This document shows positions 1-11,063 of a stretch of DNA of 64,000 nt, piece by piece. The number at the start of each line of letters is the position of its first letter. The stretch's first letter is position 1. The position numbers were made by a program, and so were the translations under genes. This DNA comes from Amoebophrya sp. A120. Its lineage: Eukaryota > Sar > Dinophyceae > Syndiniales > Amoebophryaceae. Below the pieces are notes generated by a model, which worked only from the letters and a program-made list of their open reading frames with translations, was not told the DNA's origin and did no database searches. The stretch spans positions 248,001 to 312,000 of the forward strand of contig CAJINV010000020.1 in assembly GCA_905178155.1 (NCBI GenBank), written 5' to 3'.

Positions 1-2420
1 CAAACGCCTTGCGCAACAGGTACTTCTCGCACCGGGGCTTTCCCGTCTCTTCGTCGCGGCACATCTTCTGCGCTGGGTCCATGGAAAACGCAAAGTCCAG
101 AAACCTGCGGTCCAAGAAGGGCACCCGCGCCTCCAGACTCCAGGCCATCGTGGCCTTGTTCGCGCGGAGACAATCGTACTTGGACAGCTGCGCCACCTTG
201 CGCAGCGTTTCCTCGTGAAATTCCTCACGGTTGGGCGCCTTGTGGAAGTAGAGGTACCCGCCAAAAATCTCGTCCGCGCCCTCACCGGAGAGCACCATTT
301 TGATGCCCGTGGCCCGGATTTTTCGGCTCATCAAGAACATCGGGGTGGAGGCCCGGATCGTGGTCACGTCAAAGGTTTCGATGTGGTAAATCACCTGTTG
401 TGTGGTGGGGAATGTGACCACGGGGATAATTCTTCTGTTTTTGCAAAATGTAAAGAGCGCACTACAAGAATAGGTGCTGCATTGACATTCACCTGCACGG
501 TTGGTTCTTCTGTGGAAGCGAATTTACGCAACTCGTCGTACCGAGTTTGCATATCTACGCAGTTTTACTCTACCCGCAACAAGCGGCACCTGTTCCGGAC
601 TTCCAAGCTCCTGCATTTTCACAAGACCTAGCACCACCTAGAGTAGCAAAGTACCTCTCGCAGCGCGTCGATTCCCTGCTGCAAGGTAAAAGTGTAGGCG
701 TGATGCACCGTTCCGAGAAAATCCGCTACTTGCTTTGCCGCCTTGTGGTCGGGACTGTTTTCGAGGCCGATGCAGAAGGAGTGCAATCGCGAAAGTCGCA
801 GCGGTGCCTCCGACCCGCTCTGTGCGCACTGATCGGCGCCCTGCGCGCGGATGGCCTTGGCCGTGATGGAAGCAACCAGGGAACTGTCCAATTTATGCAT
901 GGGAAATACGGGGCTCCGCTAGTCTGAAAAGAAGTAGATTTTTTGTACGTTCAGTTTAATTTCCACGCGAGGAAGGGAGCACATTGCGGTACTATTAGCG
1001 CGAAACAACGCTGCCTCACTGTTGGTACGCTCAGAGCGACTCCGCGACGTTGCGGACTACGCATAACCAGAGTAATTCCTAAAACCTGTGGTGCCTACGT
1101 GCGCATTCTAGAACACTGCATTGTGCGTATTCATCCGAGAGTTTCTGCATGACAAGCTAAATCCACCGTCTCCTTCTTCCAGACCCGCGGAACATGAACA
1201 TCGTATTTCCCGTGCATACAAGCCTCCCGACAGCAAAACTCCGTACGGCACGTCCGCCATTAGATGGGATTTCACGGAGTCCTCAAAGGCGTGCCGCAGC
1301 TCCGCTGGCGTGATGCGCTTCTGTGGCGGCGGCGGGTAGGCGCTGAGGACCTTGTGGTCCTGCAGAAACCAGGCGGTTTTGCTGTCGCCGACTAAATACG
1401 GCTCAAACTTCTGCGTTCGCGAGTCGTACACCATACCGGGCGGAAATTCGTGGAACTGCACGCACTCCTTGACCAGCACCTTCATCTCCGACGCCACCCA
1501 GAAACTGCCGTCCTTCCCCTGGCCGTAGTAGAGGGGGATAATCCCGATCGCGTCCCGGGCCACCACGAAAGCCCCCGTTCGCTCGTCCAGGATCACGCAC
1601 CCGAACATGCCGCACACCTGGTTCTTTTTCAAAAACTCCGCGCCGTCCCGCGCGTAGAGGTGGAGAAGGTGTTGTGGAATGGAAAATTTGTTTTGTTTCC
1701 TCCGACAACAAGAGTGAATCGATACAGAGCTGCCTACACAAGCATACTAGCGCTTGCGCGTTTTATACAAACTCTACTTGTTGCCTTGTCGTGGAAGTAC
1801 ATATACAAGTGGAACATCCTCGTCCTCCGATGAAATTACTCACCAAACACAAAAGGAATGGACCCTGCTGATGTTGTGGCACACTTACAAAAAAGCCTCC
1901 CAAACTGTGGTAGCTACTTCTAACCGTTCTTTCTTTTCCTCCAAGACCAAAAGTGATTCTCCCCTGTTGTGTGGAAAAAACGAATAATAATCCCAGTTGA
2001 TAAAATTTCGCAGTCCGAGCCGGTCCTGGGGCAGGCTTCCAGTTCCGTGTCGCTGGTCCCTTCCTCCTTCACGCTCCCGCTGCTTCGGCTGCCGCCGGCC
2101 GCGCCCGTGGCGCGCAGGCTCCGGCGCAGGCGGATCTCGTCTGCCGAGGCGTCGAAAAACTTCTCCTCCAGCTCCACGTGGTTGTAGATTTCGCCGTTGA
2201 CGCCGAGGACCAAAGAATCGTCCTTCCGCGTGTAGAGCGGCTGGTCGCCAGATTCCGGATCGACAATGGCTAGACGTTCGTGACAGATGATGTTTTTCGC
2301 GGACACGTGGATGCCGCTCCAGTCCGGGCCACGGTGCCGGATCATCTTTTGCAACTCGATCGCCCGCTTTCGGTACGCCGGGGCGTCCGGCAGACCCAGA
2401 ATCGCCAAAATGCCGCACAT
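1..2420 (-). CDS. ASNS: Asparagine synthetase (glutamine-hydrolysing), 3' end beyond the window
   Basis: Makes asparagine from aspartate, ATP and glutamine. The start at 2420 gives MCGILAILG, placing the catalytic Cys2 of the class II glutaminase domain right after the initiator Met; RHRGPDWSG and GVNGEIYNH follow. Exons: 2420 to about 2008, about 1660-1219, 888-655 and 394-1. The synthetase domain shows the pyrophosphate loop SGGL/DSS, split by an intron, then [12 protein letters not shown] and [15 protein letters not shown]. The 3'-most visible exon reads to position 1, so the C-terminus is missing. Exon 3/4 is a GT-AG intron; exon 2/3 is an introner (894-1218). The first intron's borders are not resolved. 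Relative to usual ASNS, about 35 extra residues sit between SADE and SDCEI, rich in Arg, Ser and Gly. Assignment is secure; exact exon 1/2 junction is not. Confidence 0.93.
894..1218. mobile_element. Introner in ASNS
   Basis: 325 bp; starts TATGCATGGGAAATAC and ends GTATTTCCCGTGCATA, nearly perfect inverted termini. Flanks CAATT and CAAGC match at 3 of 5 positions. Removing it with one flank joins SGGL to DSS in frame, so it sits inside the ATP-pyrophosphatase loop. Confidence 0.8.
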
Positions 2421-3347
2421 TATAATTGCTGCCCTTGAACAACTGAATCCTTTGTGCAAGTACTTCTTTGCGGGTTGAAAACAAATTTCAAATTCAATTG
2501 TGGTTATCCGTCCCGTCTTCAGCTAGAACGAAACCAATGGCAATCAACCACAGGTGCGTACTTGTGATGTGGGAGCCAAAGGAAAGACTCTTGCAGCGTG
2601 CTAAACTCTGCGGGTGGAATAAACCTAGTACGGGGGACAACGGGACAAATCCTTCAGAGGGCAAAGATAGGTACAGATAGGTAAAAGAGGCGGCCAAAAT
2701 CGGCTTGAAAAAACACCGGGGCGAAGAAGAAATGTTTGTCTCACAGAATCTGAAACGGAAAGACGGCTTACTATCCAGTGCACCAGCGTCGCTTGTTGAT
2801 GAGCCATCGCTTCAAGAAAGTGCTGCTACTTTGCCATAGAGATAGGCGCTACGCTGCGATGAATACGTATATTCGCTGATCTTCTTGAAACCGATCATCT
2901 TCTTGCACAACTACAGCGATAGAAAGATCTTCCGTGTCGTCCATGAAGTCGGTTTTTTTCTGTTTTGGCATTTTCGGATTTTGTATGATCTGATTTGGAT
3001 CTTGGTTCGCACGCGAGTGTGTACCGACGCAGACAGGGGTGGAATCGAAGTCCTGACCATTACTCTATCGTTCTGTAGAAACTCACTACTATAATCAAAC
3101 CAACCTACTGGGAAAAAGAACAAACGAATAGGTGTGCTCGTAATTTGAGGCAACTTCGTTGGCCTCAAGATAGCGCACAATAAAATGAAATCTTGCCGCG
3201 CATACCGCTACATAGAATTTTAGAAACGTATGAATCCAGAATTTGCCGCGCGCGGAACCGGAATACTCGGACTCATAACACGATTATCTTGAAAGGCATC
3301 GGATCGGTACTTACTTGCAGCGAGATGGCCCAGACAGGCAGACACGC
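2421..3347. other. Intergenic, ASNS upstream side
   Basis: No convincing coding exon on either strand. It would hold the ASNS promoter and the 3' flank of paralogue 1. I see no TATA-like or other clear signal. Confidence 0.5.
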
Positions 3348-4430
3348 TTAACTCAGCCACGACAGTTGTACTTTGCTTTCCTTTTTATCATTTTCCTTTT
3401 TTTCTAAATCAGTCAGGTTTGCGTACTCACTTCCCAACTGGCGGGGAAGGATGTAAACTTCAAAGCCAGCCTGTTCCAATAATGGCTTCAGCGTCGGAGT
3501 GACATCGAACAGCCACTCCCAGAGGTTGCCGTCGTCGGGGGTCCTCCTCTGCACGTTAATAACCGCATCCCCGTAGACGACGTCGACGTGCGTATTCCCG
3601 AGACCGGCTTCCTCTTCGCATATTTTCGCGAAGGCGGCGCAAATTTGCCTGGCCTGCTTGGCATTCGAATCGGCGGACAGCTGACGCATTCTCGCCGCGC
3701 TGAGCTTCGGCGTCACTTGGGTGTCCACAGCTGCGTCGCCGACAAATTCCAGGATCTTTCGCTTCACCGGGTCAGTTATGGAACGGAAATCCTCAACAGG
3801 CCACATCAATACTCTCACGCGCGCTGCAGTTTCACATCACACTGCAAAGGACAAAAGCCCTGAAATGCTGGCTACTGATGCAAGAAACAGATAGTAAATG
3901 CCTCCTTTTTGTAGTGTTTCTTGGTACATTGACATCATTCAAACTTCGACTTCTATGAACCCGCCGAAGATTTCTCAGCGATATCATCGATGCCGCCATG
4001 GGCCGCCCACCCGGTATTCTTTGCGGCACACAGGTTCCACATCTGTTGCATGAGAATGTTGGCAATTTTTGAATCAAGTAGTTACACTGTCACTCCGGCG
4101 ACAGCACCGAACTAATTACGTGCGCAAACAACACAAAAGAGAATCGCTTACATTCAGGCACAGATTCACGATTTTTCGACGGCACACACGGGGCACCCGG
4201 TTAAATTCGATGTCCCGGATTTTTGTCTCCAGCTCTGCGAGAGTGCGGCCTGGCTTCAACAGCGGGAAGGGTGGAGGGGCGGCCGGTTCCACTGCTGCAG
4301 GCGCTTGCGCTGCTGCCGCACCTACCGCTGCCGCCGCGCCGTCATCTGCTGCTACGTCTGCTCCTCCTTCGTCGTTGGCGTTTGGATTAGCCACCGCTGC
4401 CTGTCCGCCACGGTTACGACGGGGAGGCAT
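3348..4430 (-). CDS. Tandem family protein, copy 1 (253 aa, three exons)
   Basis: Unrecognised family, five copies in this window. Exons 4430-4152, 4042-3984 and 3771-3348. The protein opens MPPRRNRGGQ, has a low-complexity Ala/Pro linker, then PPPFPLLKPGRTLAELETK, the RRKIVNLCLN block at the first splice site, MWNLCAAKNTGWAAHGGIDD, DPVKRKILEFVGDA and a charged C-terminus ending LSWLS. The first intron (4151-4043) is GT-AG and sits at the same codon as in all other copies. The second interruption, at GGID/DPVK, is absent from copies 2-5 and looks like an introner (3777-3983). No known domain, signal peptide or membrane segment is evident; the basic start and Ala/Pro linker might suit nucleic-acid binding, but that is only a guess. 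Confidence 0.82.
3777..3983. mobile_element. Introner-like extra intron of paralogue 1
   Basis: 207 bp; in gene sense it begins TATCGCTGAG and ends TTCCATA. Flanks TCAGT and TCATC agree at 3 of 5 positions. Inverted ends are weak, so the class rests on the TAT...ATA ends, lack of GT-AG, frame restoration, and its absence from four paralogues. Confidence 0.6.
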
Positions 4431-5098
4431 TCTGTTTTTGATCCAACTACGTAAGCCGAGATCCGACACAGGTTTCTGTCTCTTACTCTTTTTCTGTCCG
4501 AAATAATATTCTTTCGGTTTCGAGTACGTAGGCACTGATTTACCGGCCAGGAGGCATACAAGAATCTATATATATGCAGACTCGAAGTGAGTGTGAGAAG
4601 GAACACAATCTGAAAGTGAAGGAACTACTTTCGGTGGTTGCCACAAGTCAGAGACCGCTCAAATTCAACACACAGGTACAGCCTTGGACACGATGTATCC
4701 GCTAAACTTGACTGGCGATGGAAAGAAAGGGGATGAAGCATTAAACAAATCTGGATACGTGGCTGTAGTGCGGGTACATAGATCAAGTTCTTCGAGAACA
4801 AAATTGCTTGCGCAACCCGAGCGACAAAAAATCTGCTCGAAAACGCTAGACAGGAGACCGGCACGGACACAGTACGTGTGAGCGGTCAAGTGCTCATTTT
4901 GAAAGACGGAATTTGGAGCTCGCCAGTCAGGGCCAAGCACTGATGTTCGCAAACTGAAGATCAAGCGCGGCAGCCACGTGAATCACGCGAACGCTTGGTA
5001 AAGTCCAACAGAGGTTTCGTCTAAGCATTTCTAGCAGGAGCAGACAGTGGATTGACAGTGCGTAAATGGAACAGGAGAGAGTGTACGAAAACAATGGC
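4431..5098. other. Intergenic between copies 1 and 2
   Basis: No coding exon recognised. The stretch is AT-richer than the flanking genes and carries no clear repeat. Confidence 0.5.
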
Positions 5099-6000
5099 TT
5101 ACTGTTTACTCGACCAGGATACTCCCAGTAGTCCTCTGCCTTTCCAGTTTTTGTCTTCTTCTTTCTCCGCGTCTGCTTTCACCGGCATCGGCTCCACGGT
5201 GAAGCCGGCCTTTTCAATCATGGACTTGAGATGCGGGTTGTAAGCGAGCAACCACACCCACCAGTTAGTTTCGTCTTTGGGGAAAGGGACCAATCCCTCT
5301 ACGACATCATCATAAGCTACCTCGGCATGAGGATTTCCGCAGCCCGCCCACTCCTCGACTTTTGGAAGCAGCTTTGCGATGATATCAGCAGCCTTGTTAC
5401 GATGGTATTTGTCCTGGATTTCCCTTATTCGCGCGGCGGAAAATCCCGGCGCGATTTGCCCCTCCATTGGCGCGTCTCCCACGAAGTCCAGAATCCTCGT
5501 CTTCACTTCCTCGGGGATCCCGCCTCGAGCCGCATACCCTGTGTTCTTTGCCGCGATCAAATCCCAAACCTAGTTTTTTATGTAGTTTCTATTTGCGAAG
5601 ATCTCCAAGGAAATACGGGCGCAACACTCACCTGGAAAAAGAGGCTGCTTGTTTTACGAAGTTTGAAGCTCTCAAGCATCCGGCCTCACGGTGCCACTTG
5701 TCGCTGAAAAAGAGCAACAGCAGCAAGTACGTTCAAGCCCAAGTTTGCCGCCTTCCGCCGACACAATTTTGGCACCCGTTCGTACTGGAGACTCGTCAAC
5801 TTTGCGTGCAATGCCTCCAAGGTCCGACCAGCTTCGAACAGCGGAAACGGGGGTGGGGGCCGCATGGGCTGCTGCTGCTGCTCCGCTGGATTTTGCGCAG
5901 CCACGTCCGGGTTCTCCGCCACTGCAACTTGGTCGCCATTTGGCGGCGGTGCCTCTGGCTGTGCTGCCGCGGCTCGGTTACGGTTGCGTCGCGGGGGCAT
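5099..6000 (-). CDS. Tandem family protein, copy 2 (246 aa, two exons)
   Basis: Exons 6000-5731 (90 codons) and 5569-5099, joined by a clean GT-AG, phase-0 intron (donor GTACTTGC, acceptor CTAG) between LGLN and VWDLIAAKN. Starts MPPRRNRNRAAAA, has a Gln/Pro-rich linker, PPPPFPLFEAGRTLEALH, then AAKNTGYAARGGIPEEVK, ILDFVGDAPMEGQ and C-terminal LLGVSWSSKQ. The GGIPEEVK stretch is uninterrupted, unlike copy 1. Function not recognised. Confidence 0.88.
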
Positions 6001-6799
6001 AGTTTATTGGTTTCGCCTTTTCACAAAATGCGCGAAGACATAAGTAAGTAACTTCCAGTTCACAAAAATGTCATTGGATTTTGAGGTGCTAAAAAAAATT
6101 TCGTCTCTAGATGATCAAACAAATCACCAGCAAAAGGCTTCTGCACGGTACCTCCACACGAGTTCTCAAAAAAAAATCATGAACGAAAAGCCACGACACT
6201 TTGCTGTTTGCTCAGTCGAAGATCCTCCTTGTTTTATCTTCTCTCCGCGTTTTGCGTTGGGCGGAAAGTGCACTAATCAAAAACGAAAATCTGGAATCGA
6301 CGCTCGACTCAAAACCCCAGTAGAAGCTCCAAATTATTTTTTCACCACCACGGAAGACCGACAGCGGTGAGATTCATGTATCTTCGCGGATCTACGTCGA
6401 CAGAGCCGCGAACTGAACTCTCGTTCGTCGCTAAGAAACCCCATCCGCCACACTATAGAGAAGAACAATGAGAATAGAATGAGAGCCAGCCTTTTAGGAG
6501 GGGAAAAAGCAGCTACAACGGCCCTTTTCTGCTTTTCTTGCTATTCGGTCGGTGCTTTGTTCTTTGATACACGATTCGCACAGCAATACTGACAGGTTTT
6601 TGGAGTCGTGAACAGAATTATCTGAAACCAAGCAAACAAGTCTGTTGTACCCGTTCAAACTGATTCTACTCGACTCTTCAGCACCAAATCTCACTTACTT
6701 TTTCATCTTTCTTCTGCAACGATATAAGTAATCGAAGCAGCGCTGTTCGATAAACTTTTGAAGTTTAATTGGCCCACCACCGGCAGCACCAGAAACCAC
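6001..6799. other. Intergenic between copy 2 and FKBP
   Basis: No gene recognised. It contains the 5' flank of copy 2 and the 3' flank of the FKBP gene. Confidence 0.5.
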
Positions 6800-9451
6800 T
6801 TACAACTCCGCGCTCTCTTTCTCCTCTTTTTCCTTCTTCGTTTCCGTCTTCGGGCCCTTCGGCTTCTTCTCCTAGGGTATGCAGCGAAAATAATACGACA
6901 CAGTCAGCACCAGATCGTGAGGAGGAGGAGGTCAAAGAAATACAGACGTGAAAATACCTCTACTGCACTTCTCCATGCGCATTTTTGTACTAAGTACCTG
7001 CAGCTGGTCTCGCTTGCGCGTAGTTGCACAACACAATCTTCAACTACGTATGGATCACGCGAATCAATATCATACAACTGCTTGTCGCGAACTGACAAAT
7101 TATCATGCGGAATTCATGCATGGAAAATACGCACGACCTAACACGTTGGCAGCAAAACACTGACAGGTCTCCGCACTCAGACGACTTTTTTCCTCTCTCT
7201 CCTGCGTGCCGAGGCTCTACAGTGACCGCATCATTTCTGGATAGTCTTCGGCTTCTTCGCTTTCTGCACCAGCTTGATCATCTTCAGGTCCGCCACGATT
7301 CCCTCCCGCATGCCCTTCTTCATGGTTTCCTGTGATTTGGCGGTCAACCGGGCCACCTCCGCGTCCACGGCCGCCAGGTCCTTGCTGCCCCACTTCTCCC
7401 ACGCCGACAGCTCGTCCTCGTCGCACCCTATCCACTGCAAACATGTCCTCGGTGTCTGGAATGTAGTTGTCATGCCAACATGTTGCGCACGGTCATGACC
7501 AGGCCAGCACGGCAAGACTAGGGAGCTACGCATGACAAGGTTATTTCTAACGGCTCCCTGATGCAGCCTTGTCCGCATGTCAAAAGAGTTCACATTTTCG
7601 CATCACAAACGGGGAGCGCTGATCGTGGTGCACAACATGCATCATACATTTTGGTTATTCTATGGTACCCCAATTGCATGTACGAAACTTCCAGACTTGT
7701 TCCAGACCCAGACATCATATCTTCCACGCATACAGCCCTCCTTGGCCGCGAAGTCGCACTTGACTACCCGTTTCTTTTTACCGTTGATCTTCAGAATCTC
7801 CATGCGGAAAACCAGCACGTCGCCGCCCTTGATCTTGGCCCCGCTTTATCCGTAGGAAAAACGTATCTACCCCGTTGTAGTCGAGATGTGAATAATGCTA
7901 GACAGATCCAGAAGCTTTGATGGGAGTAAGGCACGACAACTTTGGCTCCGTAGTGTTGTCGTTGGTGCAGCCGGAATCACAGATCGACTAATATCCCATC
8001 ATGATTAGTACAGCATGACGAACTATTCCATCCCGCCAAACACCACTAGACACTGACACAACTACAACTCCTCATGAGCAGGCTCCTGTACTGCATGAGA
8101 CACATTCTGTGGATGCAGATCTGCATGACAAATACGGGTAGACAAGTACGTTTTTACAGTTGCTACGCTGCCGCCGTCGCCGTAGCCCAATTCCGACGGG
8201 ATGTACATTTCCCACTTGTCTCCTTCCACTATCCCACAGAAAAAAGCAGGCAGGTTATATTTGAATTTGTAATGCAAAAATAAACACACAAAAAAATCTG
8301 TATTGCATATCCTAAGAAGCATGCTATGGGGCCGCCCATAACAGATTTTTCCGTGTAGTTATTTTTGCATTACAAATTATATGACCTGCCTGCTTTTTTC
8401 TGTGGGATATCCACCATGAGCTGCATAGCCTCGGTCCAGCCCTTAATCACCTGGTTCGGCGCGAAGGTGGTGGGCTCGCCGCGCTTGTTATGCATTGCAA
8501 AAGTACTATCGCACTCGTAGTGATCATCGCAATGATGCATGGCAAGTCTTTTGTCTTGAGGTGAAGCAGCATGACAAATTCCATTGGTCATCATGCTGAG
8601 GCAATTTGTAATGCAGTCACTACTAGTACGATAATTTTACCTTGCATACTTGTAGGAGGAGTCGAATTCCGCCCAGTCCGCCTCGTATCCTGAGTAAAAA
8701 CGTACCCACGCCAGAGTTGTAATGCAGATTTGCAAAGACAGGAAGACTTGTAATGCGCATCCCCATGAGAGCCATTTCCAATCGTGTTTTGAAATTTGTG
8801 ATGCTGTGAACAGGATGAGCAGATTAATCTGTGACGCGGCTGCACTTGCTAACCTGCACTACACTGCATAGTGCAACTTGTCATGCGTGACTCACAAAAC
8901 TCCTAGGTTTGTGTTGCAAAATCCTCATCCTGACTCTGGTGTGGGTACGTTTTTACTCAGGATACCTCGTCCTTGTCAATCATATCCGGGGTCAGCGCGG
9001 GCGTGGTGCCCGCGTAGTGGCACTCGCAGGGAGAGTATGCACTGCAAATTTACGTCTGGGTGTGGATTTGTACTAAAAATGCGCGTGGATCGATACGACA
9101 CGGATCTGCATTGCATGAAGAGGAGTTGTGAGCTTTTTCCTGCTCGTGCTGCAAGCCAATTATTTGTCATGTGATTTACGAATGAATCTGCGCTGGGTCC
9201 CCAGTACAAATAATTCATCGAATCTTTCCCGACCCAGACGATGACGAAATTGCAGTTGATATGGAGTCCTTAGTGGGCGCGTACTTCCCCTTGCCCTTTT
9301 TCAGCACCTTGTACTGCAGCCCGGACGGCAGCGTGACCACGCCTTCGCGCGCCTTGTTTTCCTCCAGGAACTTCAACCCTTCCTCGTTGGTTCCCGCCAA
9401 AACCGTAGTGGCCGCCGTGAGGGCGGACAGGTAGACGGAACGAGAGAACAT
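6800..9451 (-). CDS. FKBP-type peptidyl-prolyl isomerase with signal peptide (260 aa, eight exons)
   Basis: Catalyses proline cis-trans isomerisation, probably in the ER lumen. Exons: 9451-9262, 9030-8965, 8680-8649, 8483-8410, 8224-8166, 7841-7733, 7423-7244 and 6872-6800; they sum to 783 bases in one frame. Residues 1-20 form a signal peptide (MFSRSVYLSALTAATTVLAG). The FKBP fold follows: TLPSGLQYKVLKKGKG, CECHYAG, a roughly 12-residue insertion, FDSSYKRGEPTTFAPNQVI, KGWTEAMQLM, IPSELGYGDGG and DVLVFRMEILKI, with the usual binding-site Tyr, Asp, Phe, Val-Ile, Trp and Tyr present. A C-terminal helix (about 177-236) follows CDFAAKEGCDEDELSAW. All seven introns are introners. The last exon gives a Lys/Glu-rich tail ending SAEL, possibly a weak KDEL-like signal; if the last intron is not spliced, translation stops at 7231 after KTIQK. 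Confidence 0.9.
6878..7243. mobile_element. Possible introner, last FKBP intron
   Basis: 366 bp; in gene sense it begins TATCCAGAAATG and ends CTGCATA. Flanks do not match as a duplication, but removing it plus 5 bases keeps a Lys-rich frame open to a stop at 6800. Least certain of the FKBP set. Confidence 0.45.
7429..7732. mobile_element. Introner in FKBP
   Basis: 304 bp; starts TATCCACTGCAAACATGTCC, flanks CACCC and CAGCC (4 of 5). Related to the TGTC-TCTGG group that recurs in other genes. Removal joins KEG to CDEDEL in frame. Confidence 0.75.
7847..8165. mobile_element. Introner in FKBP
   Basis: 319 bp; inner termini GAAAAACGTATCTACCCCG and its near complement CGGGTAGACAAGTACGTTTT. Flanks CGCTT and CGCTG (4 of 5). 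Sits between GYGDGGS and GAKIKGGD. Confidence 0.8.
8230..8409. mobile_element. Introner in FKBP, nearly full-length hairpin
   Basis: 180 bp; flanked by perfect TCCAC duplicates. Starts TATCCCACAGAAAAAAGCAG and ends with its near-exact complement; the inverted repeat runs about 50 bases into each side, so most of the intron could fold as one stem. Confidence 0.9.
8489..8648. mobile_element. Introner in FKBP
   Basis: 160 bp; perfect CTTGT duplicates. Ends TATGCATTGCAAAAG and TTTACCTTGCATA. Splits SSYK from RGEPTTF. Confidence 0.88.
8686..8964. mobile_element. Introner family A in FKBP
   Basis: 279 bp; perfect CCTCG duplicates. Termini TATCCTGAGTAAAAACGTAC and GTACGTTTTTACTCAGGATA are exact inverted repeats. 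Strongly similar along its whole length to 26995-27273 and at its ends to 33990-34997. Confidence 0.95.
9036..9261. mobile_element. Introner family B in FKBP
   Basis: 226 bp; starts TATGCACTGCAAATTTACG and ends AAATTGCAGTTGATA. Flanks GAGAG and TGGAG agree at 3 of 5. Shares the GTCTGGGT termini of family B. Confidence 0.8.
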
Positions 9452-10176
9452 GATTTTGTTTTTTCGTTGGTTGGAGAAATGAGAAGCCAGGAGATAGTAT
9501 AGTAGCAATGATAACCGAGGCGCGAAAAATCGATCTGACTGGCCGTGAAGGTACTCTTATACTAACTACTCTTACTCGTAAGAGAGGACCGCAAAGTCCG
9601 AGCGTTCGTGGGTGAAGCGAGAAAAACAGTTTTCTTCTGCTCTGGTCGACCTGCAGGAGCTCGTGTGCGAGATAGTAAAAACTTGAACTTGATGATCATG
9701 ATTCCTCGGGCAGAGCGGAAAAAAGAGCTCGAACCAAAAAAAGGCAGCACCATCGGTTGATCGGTGGCATCGGCCAATGAGTTCCTTGTTTGATCATTGC
9801 AAGTAGTTGGAGTTCGTGCGCGCTGGACATTTTGTATGAATTGCATTATCAGGCAGAGAGATTATGTTGTTGGTCGGCATGAGGACAAGAGCATCGCGAT
9901 CATCATAGTTTTTTCCTTTGGACGAGAGAGAGATGGAATCTTTATCTTTTTTCGAAACATAACAGAATGAGTTCTAAACAACACCTCTGTCTTCGGGTAG
10001 ACTTCAGTCCCTTCTGCTACTTTTTATTTGTCCTTCGGGTTTCCTTGTCATCGACCAAAACAGAAGCGCTTTCGACATATCAATGTGGATTCGCGAACAA
10101 GACGGCGAAAAGAGAAACTGGATCGGATCGCTTCAGACTATTTTCGGAAGTGGAGTTCGCGGATGATAGGCACGGT
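9452..10176. other. Intergenic between FKBP and copy 3
   Basis: Contains the FKBP 5' flank. No gene recognised on either strand. Confidence 0.5.
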
Positions 10177-11063
10177 TTAGCCCCACTCGACCCTCAGCAC
10201 TCCCTTCTCCTTCCATTGCTTGTCTTCCTCCTTCTCGGCGTCTGGCTTTGCGGGCACCGCGGTTGCAGTAAAGCCAGCCCGTTCAATGGCTTCTTTCACG
10301 GCTGGCACAATTTTCAACAGAGATTCCCAGTAGTTTGCGTCGGGCTTCTGCGACGGGATGCCGCAACTATTTTTCACCGCGTCTTCAAACTTAATGTTTA
10401 CGCCAACATTCCCCAGCTTCGTCGCCTTCTCGCAAAGCGGCAAGATGTTGTCGATGATTTTTGCTGCCATCTGGCGGTGCGTCGCAGCGGTCATCTCTTT
10501 CATGCGCCGCGCGGCGAAACCCGGGTTCGTCTGGCCCTCGAGTGGTGCGTCGCCGACGAAACTGAGAATGATTCGCTTGAGCGGGTCGTCTAAGCCGCCG
10601 TGCTCGGCGTAGCCCATATTCTTCGCGGCGCAAAGGTTCCACATCTTTCATATTTATTTCGTTGGGTCCAATTTTTCTCTGTCAAAACAAAGCAGCAGCA
10701 ATGTACTTGGTCCGTGCGACACCGTAGAGGTTTGTTTGTGGACACGACACGACAAAATCATAGATGAAAATCGACAACAATATCAAATACGTTGAGCCCG
10801 AGGTTCGCAAACTTTCGTCGCGCAACACGCGGCGCCCTCTCGTACTCGAGATCCAGCAGCTTGGCTTGCAAATCGTTCGCTGTCCGTCCGGGGACCTGCA
10901 GCGGAAACGGTGGAGGCGCAATTGCTGGCGGTGCTTGTTGGTTTACCGCTGGGACTTGCTCTCCTGGCGCCGGCTCGACCGGTGCCGCTGCAGCCGCCTG
11001 CGCTTGTGCCCCTGCCGCGGCCGCGGCGCCCTGTGCTCGGTTGCGATTGCGACGTGGTGGCAT
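10177..11063 (-). CDS. Tandem family protein, copy 3 (246 aa, two exons)
   Basis: Exons 11063-10791 (91 codons) and 10644-10177. The intron is GT-AG, phase 0, between LGLN and MWNLCAAKNMGY, at the family's common position. Starts MPPRRNRNRAQGAAAA with a Gln/Ala/Pro linker, then APPPFPLQVPGRTANDLQAK, AEHGGLDDPLKRIILSFVGD, and C-terminal WKEKGVLRVEWG. The AEKEEDK.W stretch near the end is shared with copy 2, suggesting these two are close relatives. Function not recognised. Confidence 0.88.
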
